Of a stretch of DNA of 64,000 nucleotides, positions 18,882-27,440 are shown piece by piece. Origin of the DNA: RH-AL1 sp964243435 (GTDB taxonomy: Bacteria; Pseudomonadota; Alphaproteobacteria; Rhizobiales; Beijerinckiaceae). The translations under genes were made by a program, and so were the position numbers. The DNA lies in contig CAXTFM010000003.1 of assembly GCA_964243435.1 (NCBI GenBank), positions 1 to 64,000 of the forward strand, read 5' to 3'. A model generated the notes under the pieces. The model was not told the DNA's origin. It made no database searches and saw only the letters and a list, made by a program, of their open reading frames with translations. Every line of letters starts with the position of its first letter. The first letter of the stretch is position 1.

Positions 18882-20444
18882 TCACGCTTCCCTGGCGTGC
18901 ATCTCCGCCTGGTCCAGCTCGGCCTCGATGCGGCTGTAGGCCCCGCTGCCGATTTCGCCCGACGTTTGCAGGCTGACCAGCCTGCGTCGCGCGGCGCGGA
19001 TGGTGCGCAGCCGCAGCTCGTCCTGCGCGGTCATCGCCGGGGCGATCCCGTCGGGGTGGGCCTCCGCCTCGTCGACGATGAAGGCGTACTCGTTGCGCAA
19101 CGCTTCCACCGCAGGCCCCTCGTCCGCGGCAAGGTCGGCGAGGGCAGCCCTGTAGACGGCAGCGCGCGCCCGGCCCGTTTCGCGACCGAGAGGGTCGTTG
19201 TCGCGCAGGTTGGCCCAGGCCAGGAGCGGCTGCAGCGTCACGCCCTGCAGCACCAGCGTCCCCAGCACCACGATGAAGGCGGTGAGCAGCATCAGCTCGC
19301 GATGCGGGAAGACGGGTCCGCCGTCGTGCCCGTCGGGCAGCGCGAAGGCGGCCGCCAGCGTGACGATGCCGCGCATGCCGCACCAGGCGACGACGAGGCC
19401 GCTGCGCCGGGTCGGGCGCAGCGAATGGCGCTCGCTCCACCCCCGGCGCACGATGCGGCGGCTTTGCACGGCGTAGTAGCCGAACACCCAGAACAGCCGC
19501 GTCAGCGCGCAGGCGAGCAGGATGGCGCCGGCGAAGCCGAGCGAGCGCAGCAGCGTGTGCTCCGGCATCGCGTCGAGGATCGGGCGCAGTTGCAGCCCGA
19601 TCAGCACGAAGGCGAGGACGTTGAGGAGGAAGGTCACGGTTTCCCACACCGCGAAGGCCGGCAGGCGCAGCCGCGCGCCGAACCGGCGCGTGCGCCGACG
19701 CGCGATGGTCACGGCATAGGCGACGATGGTGAGCACGGCCGAAAGGTGCAGGGCGTCCGCCGCCATCCAGATCGCGAAGGTGAGGGCGAACTGCACGATG
19801 ATGGAGGACGGCGCGTCGTCGATGCGGTCGACGAGCCAGGTCGACACCTTGGCCATGCCCCAGCCGGCGGCGAGGCTGGCCGGAAGGACGAGCACGAAGG
19901 CGGCGACGAGCGAGGTGGCGTGGAAGGCACCGGTCCCGACCGTCGCGCCGACCGCGAGACGGTAGACGAACAGGGCGCTCGCATCGTTGAGCAGGCTTTC
20001 GCCCTCGAGGATGGTGCTGATGCGGAACGGCAGCTTCAGGCGCTTGAGGACGGCTGCAGCGGCGGTGGCGTCGGGCGGCGCGACGACGGCGCCGAGCGCG
20101 ATCGCCGCCGCCCAGGGCAGGTCGGGCAGCAGCAGGCGCGCCACCGCGGCGACGACGAGGGTGGTGAGCACCACGGCGAGGATGACGAGGGACGCGATCG
20201 GCGCCCAGTACACCTTGAGATCGCGCAGCGAGGCGTCATAGGCCGCGTCGAGCAGCACGGGGGCGACGAACAGCGCCAGGGCGAGGTCCGGCTCCAGGGC
20301 GAAGCTCGGGCCGACCGGCAGAAGGGCGAGCCCGGCGCCGCCCAGCGCCAGGAACGCCGGATAGGGAACGCCGAGGCGCTGCGCCAGGAGGGTGAGCGCG
20401 ACCGAGCCGAGCAGAAGCGGCACGAGCCATTCGAACAGCAGCAT
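18882..20444 (-). CDS. CPA1-family Na+/H+ antiporter
   Basis: A 520-residue monovalent cation/proton antiporter of the CPA1 (NhaP/NHE) type. The first ~400 residues form about 12 membrane helices. Diagnostic stretches are the ion-binding APPDATAAAAVLKRLKLP and ILEGESLLNDASALF. The C-terminal ~110 residues are soluble and charged, with a predicted helical tail that often has a regulatory role. Substrate (Na+ or K+) is not determined by sequence. It is a single minus-strand gene, 57 bases upstream of the cupin gene's end. Confidence 0.93.
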   Translation of the reverse strand: MLLFEWLVPLLLGSVALTLLAQRLGVPYPAFLALGGAGLALLPVGPSFALEPDLALALFVAPVLLDAAYDASLRDLKVYWAPIASLVILAVVLTTLVVAAVARLLLPDLPWAAAIALGAVVAPPDATAAAAVLKRLKLPFRISTILEGESLLNDASALFVYRLAVGATVGTGAFHATSLVAAFVLVLPASLAAGWGMAKVSTWLVDRIDDAPSSIIVQFALTFAIWMAADALHLSAVLTIVAYAVTIARRRTRRFGARLRLPAFAVWETVTFLLNVLAFVLIGLQLRPILDAMPEHTLLRSLGFAGAILLACALTRLFWVFGYYAVQSRRIVRRGWSERHSLRPTRRSGLVVAWCGMRGIVTLAAAFALPDGHDGGPVFPHRELMLLTAFIVVLGTLVLQGVTLQPLLAWANLRDNDPLGRETGRARAAVYRAALADLAADEGPAVEALRNEYAFIVDEAEAHPDGIAPAMTAQDELRLRTIRAARRRLVSLQTSGEIGSGAYSRIEAELDQAEMHAREA

Positions 20445-20501
20445 GGCCCCTGCTTCGGCAGTCGCGCCGTCAAGGTCAAGCTGCGCCGGTTGGACGCGGC
20501 A

Positions 20502-20957
20502 TCAGGCGGCGGCGCAGCCCCAGTCGACGCCGCTTTCCAGCTCGGGCAGCAGCACCACGCTTTCCTGTTCGTTGGGGTCGGTGCGCGCGATCACCGCCAC
20601 GACCGCCTCCGTGCCACTGCGGTTGTAGGGCAGATGCGGCACGTCGGCGGCGATGTACACGAAGTCGCCGGCACCGGCGACCACGTGGTGTTCGAGGCGC
20701 TCGCCCCAGAAGCAGCCGGACACGCCGCTCAGCACGTGGATCGCGGTCTCGTGCGCCGCGTGCTTGTGCGCCCGGCCGCGCTCGCCCGGGGGGATGGCGA
20801 GGAGTTGGAGGTGGATCGCCCGCGCTCCGACCGCCTCGGCCGAGATGGCGGGGCGGTACACGTGGCCCTGCACGCCGCGAAATGGCGCGCCTTCGCGCAC
20901 CACGCGGAGGCCGGGATGCCCGGCGCCCGAAGGGAGCGGCGCCGGCAGGGTGTTCAC
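20502..20957 (-). CDS. Cupin-domain protein co-encoded with scoAB
   Basis: A 151-residue single-domain cupin. The motif GRAHKHAAHETAIHVLSG (about 60-77) supplies probable metal-binding histidines of cupin motif 1, and PHLPYN near 107-112 matches motif 2. The start is GTG at 20957, which overlaps the scoB stop by four bases (GTGA), so it is almost certainly translated with scoAB. A role in sensing or processing a metabolite of the ketoacid pathway is inferred from the operon only; the substrate is unknown. Confidence 0.85.
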   Translation of the reverse strand: MNTLPAPLPSGAGHPGLRVVREGAPFRGVQGHVYRPAISAEAVGARAIHLQLLAIPPGERGRAHKHAAHETAIHVLSGVSGCFWGERLEHHVVAGAGDFVYIAADVPHLPYNRSGTEAVVAVIARTDPNEQESVVLLPELESGVDWGCAAA

Positions 20958-21616
20958 GCGGCCTTGGCCTGGAGGTTCGCCGCCACCGCGTAGTTGGCCT
21001 CCGTCTTCGCCCGCATTTCGTCCAGGCTCACGCCGTCGGCGAGTTCGACCAGCACCATGTGGCCCGCGACCTTGTCGATGGTGAAGACGCCGAGGTCGGT
21101 GACGACCATGTCGATGACGCCCGAACCGGTGAGCGGCAGGGTGCAGCGGTGGAGCAGCTTGGACGCGCCGTCCTTGGACGTTTGGTCCATGATGACGATG
21201 ACGCGCTTGACGCCGGCGACGAGGTCCATGGCGCCGCCCATGCCCTTGATCATCTTGCCGGGGATCATCCAGTTGGCGAGGTCGCCGTTCTCCGCGACCT
21301 CCATGGCGCCGAGGATGGCGAGGTCGATGTGGCCGCCGCGGATCATCATGAAGCTGTCGGCGGAGGAGAAGTAGCTCGTCGACTTGAGTTCGGTGATGGT
21401 CTGCTTGCCGGCGTTGATGAGGTCGGGGTCCTCCTCGCCCTCGTAGGGGAAGGGACCCATGCCCAGCATGCCGTTCTCGCTTTGCAGCTGCACGTGCATG
21501 CCGTCGGGGATGTAGTTCGACACCAGCGTCGGGATGCCGATGCCGAGATTGACGTAGAAGCCGTCGTGCAGCTCCTTGGCGGCGCGCGCCGCCATCTGTT
21601 CGCGGGTCCAGGGCAT
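20954..21616 (-). CDS. scoB: 3-oxoacid CoA-transferase subunit B
   Basis: Subunit B of succinyl-CoA:3-ketoacid (or acetate:acetoacetate) CoA-transferase, moving CoA between succinyl-CoA and acetoacetate. The 220-residue protein begins MPWTREQMAARAAKEL and has the catalytic glutamate in the SENGMLGMGP motif (about 50-59), plus NAGKQTITEL and GGHIDLAILGAMEV. The ATG at 21616 is preceded by AAGGAGAGCGACC. It follows scoA by 11 bases and overlaps the cupin gene downstream. Whether succinyl-CoA or acetyl-CoA is preferred cannot be told from sequence. Confidence 0.95.
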   Translation of the reverse strand: MPWTREQMAARAAKELHDGFYVNLGIGIPTLVSNYIPDGMHVQLQSENGMLGMGPFPYEGEEDPDLINAGKQTITELKSTSYFSSADSFMMIRGGHIDLAILGAMEVAENGDLANWMIPGKMIKGMGGAMDLVAGVKRVIVIMDQTSKDGASKLLHRCTLPLTGSGVIDMVVTDLGVFTIDKVAGHMVLVELADGVSLDEMRAKTEANYAVAANLQAKAA

Positions 21617-21627
21617 GGTCGCTCTCC

Positions 21628-22332
21628 TTAGGCCGCCTTGGCGCGCGTGGTGCGCTTCTCGATCGCCTTGTACACGCCGGGGGCGTGAACGATGCGCTGC
21701 ACGAAGATGCCGGGCGTGTGGACGTCGTCGCCGTCGATCTCGCCGACCTCGACGAGGTGCTCGACCTCCGCGATGGTCACGTCGCCCGCCGCCGCCATGA
21801 TCGGGTTGAAGTTGCGCGCCGTCTTGCGGAAGACGAGGTTGCCCTCCTTGTCGCCCTTCCAGGCGTGGACAATGGACACGTCGGCGCGCAGCCATGCTTC
21901 CATGACGTAGGTGTCGCCCTCGAATTCGCGCAGCTCCTTGCCGTCGGCGACCACCGTCCCGACGCCCGTCCTGGTGAAGAAGGCGGGGATGCCGGCGCCG
22001 CCCGCGCGGATGCGCTCGGCCAGCGTGCCTTGCGGGTTGAACTCCAGCTCCAATTCGCCCGCCAGGAACAGCTTCTCGAAAAGCTTGTTCTCGCCGACGT
22101 AGGACGAGATCATCTTGCGGACCTGCCGTGTTTCCAGCAGGCGGCCGAGTCCCGCGCCGTCGATGCCGGCATTGTTGGACACAACGGTGAGGTCCTTGAC
22201 GCCAAGGTCGTGGACCGCGTCGATCAGCACCTTGGGAATGCCGCAAAGGCCGAAGCCGCCGGCCATCACCGTCATGCCGTCCTTGATGACGTCCTGCAGA
22301 GCGGATTTCGCGTCGGGGTAGACCTTCTTCAT
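21628..22332 (-). CDS. scoA: 3-oxoacid CoA-transferase subunit A
   Basis: Subunit A of the same CoA-transferase, 234 residues. It opens MKKVYPDAKSAL and contains the CoA-binding MAGGFGLCGIP motif (about 23-33), NNAGIDGAGLG and the PAFFTRTGVGT segment. It is the first gene of a three-gene minus-strand operon, scoA-scoB-cupin, used in ketone-body or polyhydroxybutyrate breakdown. The upstream 301-base intergenic region carries a pair of 17-bp direct repeats. Confidence 0.95.
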   Translation of the reverse strand: MKKVYPDAKSALQDVIKDGMTVMAGGFGLCGIPKVLIDAVHDLGVKDLTVVSNNAGIDGAGLGRLLETRQVRKMISSYVGENKLFEKLFLAGELELEFNPQGTLAERIRAGGAGIPAFFTRTGVGTVVADGKELREFEGDTYVMEAWLRADVSIVHAWKGDKEGNLVFRKTARNFNPIMAAAGDVTIAEVEHLVEVGEIDGDDVHTPGIFVQRIVHAPGVYKAIEKRTTRAKAA

Positions 22333-22633
22333 CGGCGCTCCGAACAGGCGTCGAGCCGTATCGGCCCGCCTTCTCGATTTGGTACGTCCCCCCCGCCGGC
22401 TTGGCAAGATCGCCGGGGCGCGCCTTACGGCGGGCACGTTCCAGGTCTGCGAGGGAAGCGCCGGCCGGGACCCGCACGACGAGCCGGTCAAACGCACCAT
22501 CCTCGCGCGATGCGGTGCGATGCTTGGCGGGGCACCGGACGGGCGTCCCCGCGGCCAGGCGAAGGCGGCGCGTTCGGCGTCGGCCTCCCCGTCGCGCTCC
22601 GGCACCGGACGGGCGTCGCGGGGTCGGTCGGCA
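22333..22633. other. Intergenic region with two 17-bp direct repeats
   Basis: Between the scoA start and the end of the MscS-like gene. An identical 17-mer (GGCACCGGACGGGCGTC) occurs at 22531-22547 and 22601-22617, exactly 70 bases apart. Otherwise nothing recognisable; the scoA promoter should lie here. Confidence 0.6.
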
Positions 22634-24160
22634 TCAAGCGTTGCGCGCGTCGGACGATGCAGGGCCGGCTCCCGTGCGTCCCGGTGGGAGCGCCACGCGG
22701 ACCCTGACGTCGGATCGCAGATCGAAGAAGTCCCTTATCCGCTGAAGGAGGGGCACGCCCGCCTGCACGTCCATGGTGGCGTGCGCGGCGATGGTACGGT
22801 CGAGCAGCGCCTGGGCCGCAGCCGCCGCTTCCTCCAGGGCCTGGAGCAGCGCCGGATTGCGCGCCATCAGCGGCGCGATCGTCGCCTTGCCCACCTCGTA
22901 GACGGCAAAGGGCGTGAGGGCGCGGACGGTGGCCGTGTTCGGCAGTCCGGTCAGCAGGGCGAGCTCGCCGAAATAGTCGCCCGGACCGATGGTGCCGAGC
23001 CGCCGCGCCCCGGTTCCATCGTCGCGCACCACCTCGAACGCGCCGCGCGCGATGACGAACAGCGCGGCGAGCGATCCGCCCTGATCGAAGATCGTCGCGC
23101 CGGTGTGGCCGGTGCGCAGGCAAACGCCCGACGCGAGTTCCGTCAGCTCGTCGTCGGCGAGCGCCATCATCAGCGGCACGTCGCGCAGGCTCCGCAGGGC
23201 GTCGAACGCGGTTCTCGGCAAGGCGGCCATCTGCGGCGCCAACGACATGCCGGCGTAGCGCAGATGGCGCGCGACCTGGTGGAACAGCTCGGAGCGGACG
23301 GTCTCGAAGGTCGCGAGCGGCGCCGCGAAGGTGATCTGGTAGGCGGCGCCATCGCCCTTCAGCTCCGTGCAGACCACCGCCGGATCGGCGCTGACCGACA
23401 GGGGGAACGCACTGAAATACGCACCGCGCAGCACCGCGATCGCGTCGGCGGGCGGCACGGTCGGATCGATGACGAACCTGACGGTGCCGGTCTGGTTATC
23501 CGTCGGCGACGTCTTGTTGAGGACGCGCGATTTCGCCACGATGCTGTTTGGCACGGTCGCGACCGCGTCCGTGGCGGTGACGAGGCGCATCGAACGCCAG
23601 CTCGTTTCGACGATGCGGCCGTCGATCGTGCCGTCGAGCGAGACCACGTCGCCGACCTTGAAGGGACGGTCGATCCCGATCGCGACGCCCGAGAACAGGT
23701 CGCTCAAGGTGCTCTGCAGGGCAAGGCCCAGGACGATGGCGATGATGCCGGAGGTGGCGACGAGCCCCATCACCGATACGCCGAAGACCATGTCGAGAAT
23801 GGCCAGCGCGGCGGCGAGGTACACGGCACCCGCGGCGAGATCGGACGCGAAATGCATCGCCCGCTGCCGCCGGTCGATCGCGAAACGCCCGCCGGCGATG
23901 ACCACGCGAGCCACGAGCAGCCACCAGATCGCCATGAGGACCTTGGTCGCCTGCACCTCGACGCGCCCGGCCGGTTCCGGGAAATGCGGGTCGAGCGGCG
24001 AACCGACGAGCGGCATCAGCGCGAACGAGAGGGCGGCCAGGAAGATGACGCTCGCAGCGACGCGCACCCAGCCCGGGAGGCGACGCGTGCCGTAGGACGA
24101 CGCGACGATCAGGCCGACGAGGGCCCAGGCCAGGAGCAGTCGAAGTTCCATCGCCGCCAT
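22634..24160 (-). CDS. MscS-type mechanosensitive channel fused to cyclic-nucleotide-binding domain
   Basis: A 508-residue membrane protein. Four or so N-terminal helices (about 5-140) lead into the MscS pore/beta region: GIIAIVLGLALQSTLSDLFSGVAIGIDRPFKVGDVV (about 137-172), with SLDGTIDGRIVETSWRSMRL and VPNSIVAKSRVLN following. After the alpha/beta cytoplasmic domain comes a cNMP-binding domain (about 325-440) with FDQGGSLAALFVIARGAFEV and PGDYFGELALLTGLPNTATVRA, the phosphate-binding cassette pattern. This is the architecture of bacterial cyclic-nucleotide-gated MscS relatives, so gating by cAMP or cGMP is plausible but unproven. MELRLLL four residues in is an alternative start. Confidence 0.9.
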   Translation of the reverse strand: MAAMELRLLLAWALVGLIVASSYGTRRLPGWVRVAASVIFLAALSFALMPLVGSPLDPHFPEPAGRVEVQATKVLMAIWWLLVARVVIAGGRFAIDRRQRAMHFASDLAAGAVYLAAALAILDMVFGVSVMGLVATSGIIAIVLGLALQSTLSDLFSGVAIGIDRPFKVGDVVSLDGTIDGRIVETSWRSMRLVTATDAVATVPNSIVAKSRVLNKTSPTDNQTGTVRFVIDPTVPPADAIAVLRGAYFSAFPLSVSADPAVVCTELKGDGAAYQITFAAPLATFETVRSELFHQVARHLRYAGMSLAPQMAALPRTAFDALRSLRDVPLMMALADDELTELASGVCLRTGHTGATIFDQGGSLAALFVIARGAFEVVRDDGTGARRLGTIGPGDYFGELALLTGLPNTATVRALTPFAVYEVGKATIAPLMARNPALLQALEEAAAAAQALLDRTIAAHATMDVQAGVPLLQRIRDFFDLRSDVRVRVALPPGRTGAGPASSDARNA

Positions 24161-24242
24161 TGTCGTTCACGCGGTCCTGCGAACAAGACCCCGCAGCCTC
24201 AGTGATGTGGGCCGGCCGGCGGACGCGCTGCGGGACCGCCGC

Positions 24243-25238
24243 CTAGCGCGCCGCGCCGACGAAGTTCACGTTGGCGGAAAAGCTTCGCTGCGCCCCCTCG
24301 GGCGGCACCGGGAACGGTGCGGCCTTGCGCACGATCGCGACCGCCTCGTCGTCGAGCGCTTTCACGCCGCTCGACGCGACAAGCTTCACGGAGGCGAGGA
24401 GGCCGCGCTCGTCGATGGCGAACTGAACGCCGGCGGAGCCCGGCTCGCCCAGGCGACCGCCGAGTTCCTTGGCCTTGGCCAGCCGGCTGAACACCAGCGC
24501 CGCGTAGCCGACGACGTCGCCCTCGCCGCTGGTCTCGCTCGGCAGGGCGGCGGCCTGGAACGACGCCGGCAGCGGCCCCAGCCCTTGGAGCGCCGCCGGC
24601 GCGCTCGACTCGGCCGCATCGGCCTGCAGCGCGGCATGCTCGGCCTTCAGGCTCGCCAGCTCGTCCTGCAGCGACTTGAGTTCGGCCGCCTGATCCGCCG
24701 CGGGTGCCTGCTTCTGCGGCTCGGGCGATACCGGCGGCGTGGCGGCCTGCCGGGCGTCGGCCTTCTCCGGCGGCAGCGCCGGCTTCGGCTCCTCGCGCGG
24801 CGGCACGGCGTCTGCCGCCTTGATCGCTTCCTTCGCGACTTCCTTGGGCGCTTCCTTGGATGTCTCCTTGGGAGCCTCGTCCGGCTTGGCGGCCGGCGGC
24901 GGCGGCGCAGCCTGCGACGCATCAGACTTTGGTGCTTCCAAGGAGGCCTCCTTGGAACCCTCCTTGGACGCTTCCTTGGGCGGCTCGGGCGGCTGCTCCT
25001 GCACGAGTTCGACGGGGATTTCCTCGGACGCCGGGAACCGCGACCGCGCCTCGGGAAGGAACGCGGTCGCGACGAAGGCGCCGTGCCCGAGAACGGAGCC
25101 CAGCAGGACGACGGCCGTCGCGGTCGTGAAGCGGCGCGCGCGCGCCGCGCTTGGCCGTTGCCAACGATCCTCGGGCGGCGGCGCAGCCGCGACCGGCGTC
25201 GAGCGCCGTGCGAGGGGCGTGACCGCGGCGGCCGTCAT
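24243..25238 (-). CDS. TonB family protein (orphan), Lys-Glu-Ala-rich
   Basis: A 331-residue energy-transducer-like protein: cytoplasmic N-terminus, one membrane helix (about 38-60), a long Pro/Lys/Glu/Ala periplasmic spacer with KEASKEGSKEAS repeats (about 78-200), and a C-terminal TonB domain with VQFAIDERGLLASVKLVASSG, LDDEAVAIVRKAAPFPVPPEG. No exbB/exbD is visible nearby. The ATG at 25238 precedes the membrane segment; the frame is open further upstream, so the start is uncertain. Its partner receptor is not in the window. Confidence 0.8.
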   Translation of the reverse strand: MTAAAVTPLARRSTPVAAAPPPEDRWQRPSAARARRFTTATAVVLLGSVLGHGAFVATAFLPEARSRFPASEEIPVELVQEQPPEPPKEASKEGSKEASLEAPKSDASQAAPPPPAAKPDEAPKETSKEAPKEVAKEAIKAADAVPPREEPKPALPPEKADARQAATPPVSPEPQKQAPAADQAAELKSLQDELASLKAEHAALQADAAESSAPAALQGLGPLPASFQAAALPSETSGEGDVVGYAALVFSRLAKAKELGGRLGEPGSAGVQFAIDERGLLASVKLVASSGVKALDDEAVAIVRKAAPFPVPPEGAQRSFSANVNFVGAAR

Positions 25239-25498
25239 CGGGTCCGCCGCGCCGCGGCGGCCGTCGTGCCGGCGGGTTGAGTGCCCAGTCCGTGGCGTTC
25301 CGTGCGCATGCTCCAGCTCGCTCAAGGGTGCCGGCCGCGGCGGGCACCCGGTGGTGAACGCTTCTAGAACGGCCGGGGCACGTGCGCCATCGCCGAAGCG
25401 CTGGCCGGGGGTGGGAGCGGCCGGCGCCGCCGCCGCCTCCATCGGCGGCCCTCGCCAAGCTCGCGCGAAGGGTTTAGGAGCGACATCCCTTTCCGAAC

Positions 25499-26701
25499 GT
25501 GGAGCTTTCGGCGGTGCCCGCGCTGCTTTCCACCGCCGTCGCCAGCGTGGCTGCCCTGTGGTGGTGCGTCGGCGTCGTGATCTTCGTCGCGTCGCTTTTC
25601 GGCGCACTGTTGCAACCGCGCATCCAGCGCGCGCGCGGCCAGGGCGGGAAAGGCCAGGACCGGGAAAGCGGCGCACCCCCCGTGTCGCTGCTGCTGCCCG
25701 TCAAGCTGGTCAACCCCGGCTTCGACAGGGCGCAGCGCTCGGCCTTCGCGCAGGACCTGGCCGCTTACGAGGTGGTCGTCGGCGCGGCCGAGGCGGCATC
25801 GCCGGCGCTCGACGCGATGGCCGGCCTCGTCGCGGCGGCAACCGTCCCGGCGCGCATCCTGCGCTCGGACGGCATCGGCGCGATGAGCCCCAAGCTCGAC
25901 ACGCTGAGCGCGCCGCTGGAGGCGGCGGCGCACGACGTCCTCGCGACCAAGGACTCCAACATCACCTTCGCGCCCGACACGGTGCGGATGATGCTGCACA
26001 GCCTCGTGCCCGGCGTCGGGCTGGTGTGCGCGGTGCCGGTGGCGGTGCGCGCGCAGCACCTCGCCGGGCGCATCGAGGCGGTGCTCATCAACCGCGACGC
26101 CCGGCTGCTGCTCACCGCCTCGGCGACGGGCAAGGGCTATGGGGTCGGCAAGGCGATGCTGTTCCGCGGCAGCGACCTCGCCCGCGCCGGCGGCGTTGAC
26201 GCGCTGGCTTACACCATCGCCGAGGATACCGCGCTGTCGCGCGCGCTCGCGGCAGTCGGCCTGCGCACGGTGTTCGCGCACGCCACGGTCGATCAGGAGA
26301 TCGGTGCGCGCACCCTCGCCGAGGTGTACGGCCGGCAGGCGCGCTGGGCGGTGATCCGCCGCGCCGAGGAGCCACGGACCTTCGCGCTGGAGCCGTTGGC
26401 CTGCCCGATGCCGGCAGCCCTCGCCGGGGCGCTCGCCGCGCCGCTCGCGGGGCTCAGCGCCGGCGCCGGCTTCGCCCTGACGCTGGTCGGCTGGTATGCG
26501 GTCGAGGTGGCGATCACGGCGCTGAAGGGCTGGGAGGTCCGGCCGTGGACGCCGGCGGCCTTCATCGGCCGCGACCTCATGCTGCTCGCCGCCTGGGCGC
26601 GGGCATGGTTCACCCGTGAGGTGGTGTGGGCGGGGCGCCGCCGCGACGTCCGCGACGTGCTGCGCCGGCCGGCACCGGCGCGGGATGGCAGCGCGGTCTA
26701 G
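25499..26701 (+). CDS. GT21-like (ceramide glucosyltransferase / HpnI-type) glycosyltransferase
   Basis: A 400-residue membrane glycosyltransferase with an N-terminal helix (about 10-38), a GT-A catalytic domain and C-terminal helices (about 310-370). The family signatures are the DSN motif (about 152-154), EDTAL with the catalytic Asp (about 242-246) and the RQARW box (about 279-283), corresponding to D2, D3 and (Q/R)xxRW of ceramide glucosyltransferases and the hopanoid enzyme HpnI. The start is GTG at 25499. The acceptor could be a ceramide-like lipid or a hopanoid. Its stop lies in a CTAG shared with the convergent hydroxylase gene. Confidence 0.8.
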   Translation: MELSAVPALLSTAVASVAALWWCVGVVIFVASLFGALLQPRIQRARGQGGKGQDRESGAPPVSLLLPVKLVNPGFDRAQRSAFAQDLAAYEVVVGAAEAASPALDAMAGLVAAATVPARILRSDGIGAMSPKLDTLSAPLEAAAHDVLATKDSNITFAPDTVRMMLHSLVPGVGLVCAVPVAVRAQHLAGRIEAVLINRDARLLLTASATGKGYGVGKAMLFRGSDLARAGGVDALAYTIAEDTALSRALAAVGLRTVFAHATVDQEIGARTLAEVYGRQARWAVIRRAEEPRTFALEPLACPMPAALAGALAAPLAGLSAGAGFALTLVGWYAVEVAITALKGWEVRPWTPAAFIGRDLMLLAAWARAWFTREVVWAGRRRDVRDVLRRPAPARDGSAV

Positions 26702-27342
26702 CCCTTGCGCTTGGGCCGGCGCTCGGCGGTGCCGAACAGGAAGTCCCAATACGGGGCGCTGACCCCGAAGCCTTTGTCGTGGTCGCGGAAGTGGTGCATC
26801 AGGTGCAGGCGGCGCAGCATGGTGCCGAGTTTCGTCGTCGGCGTCGCGTGGTGCGTGTAGTAGTGCACCATGTCGTAGGTGAGATAGCCGGTGACGAAAC
26901 CGGCGAGGCCGGGGAAGCGCAACGTCGTCCCGAACAGCAACGTCGCGACGAACCAGGCGACGATCATGATCGGCCCCGACAGCAGGATGGGCATGACGAG
27001 CCGCAGCGGGTCGTTGGGGTGGTCGTGGTGTACGCCGTGGATGAGGAAGTGCAGCCGCCGCCCGAACGTGCCGGGGAATTCCCAGTGGAACAGGTAGCGG
27101 TGACCGAAATACTCGATCAGCGTCCACATGAGATAGCCGAGCGCCGCCATGCCCAGCGCGGTCAACGGCGGGACCATGGCGTAGGCGGCGATGGCGAGCA
27201 GCAGGATCACTGGCACGTAGACCAGCAGCGGCATGGTCCAGTGCACGCGCGACAGCCTGTCGAGCACCGGGTTGTCGAACAGCCGGGGGGATGCCGACAG
27301 CCGGTCCACTTCGCCCGCGAAACCACCGTCCGTCGCCGTCAT
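26698..27342 (-). CDS. Fatty acid hydroxylase / sterol desaturase family protein
   Basis: A 214-residue di-iron membrane oxygenase of the fatty-acid-hydroxylase superfamily. Histidine boxes are HRYLFH (about 81-86), HGVHHDHPND (about 102-111), HYYTHH (about 160) and HLMHHFRDHDKGFGVS (about 180-195). The HxxHHxxPxDPxR variant resembles 2-hydroxylases of sphingolipid fatty acids (FA2H/Scs7 type). Four membrane helices surround the boxes. It converges on the GT21-like gene with both stop codons inside one CTAG, a pairing that suggests a shared lipid substrate. The substrate is inferred, not shown. Confidence 0.8.
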   Translation of the reverse strand: MTATDGGFAGEVDRLSASPRLFDNPVLDRLSRVHWTMPLLVYVPVILLLAIAAYAMVPPLTALGMAALGYLMWTLIEYFGHRYLFHWEFPGTFGRRLHFLIHGVHHDHPNDPLRLVMPILLSGPIMIVAWFVATLLFGTTLRFPGLAGFVTGYLTYDMVHYYTHHATPTTKLGTMLRRLHLMHHFRDHDKGFGVSAPYWDFLFGTAERRPKRKG

Positions 27343-27440
27343 CGCCTGCCCGCCCCCGTGAACGGCTCGGGTGTACAGGCAAGGTTCCGCGCCGGGCAAG
27401 TCACTTCGCGCAACACAGTCTTGCAGTTTGTCGACGGGCC

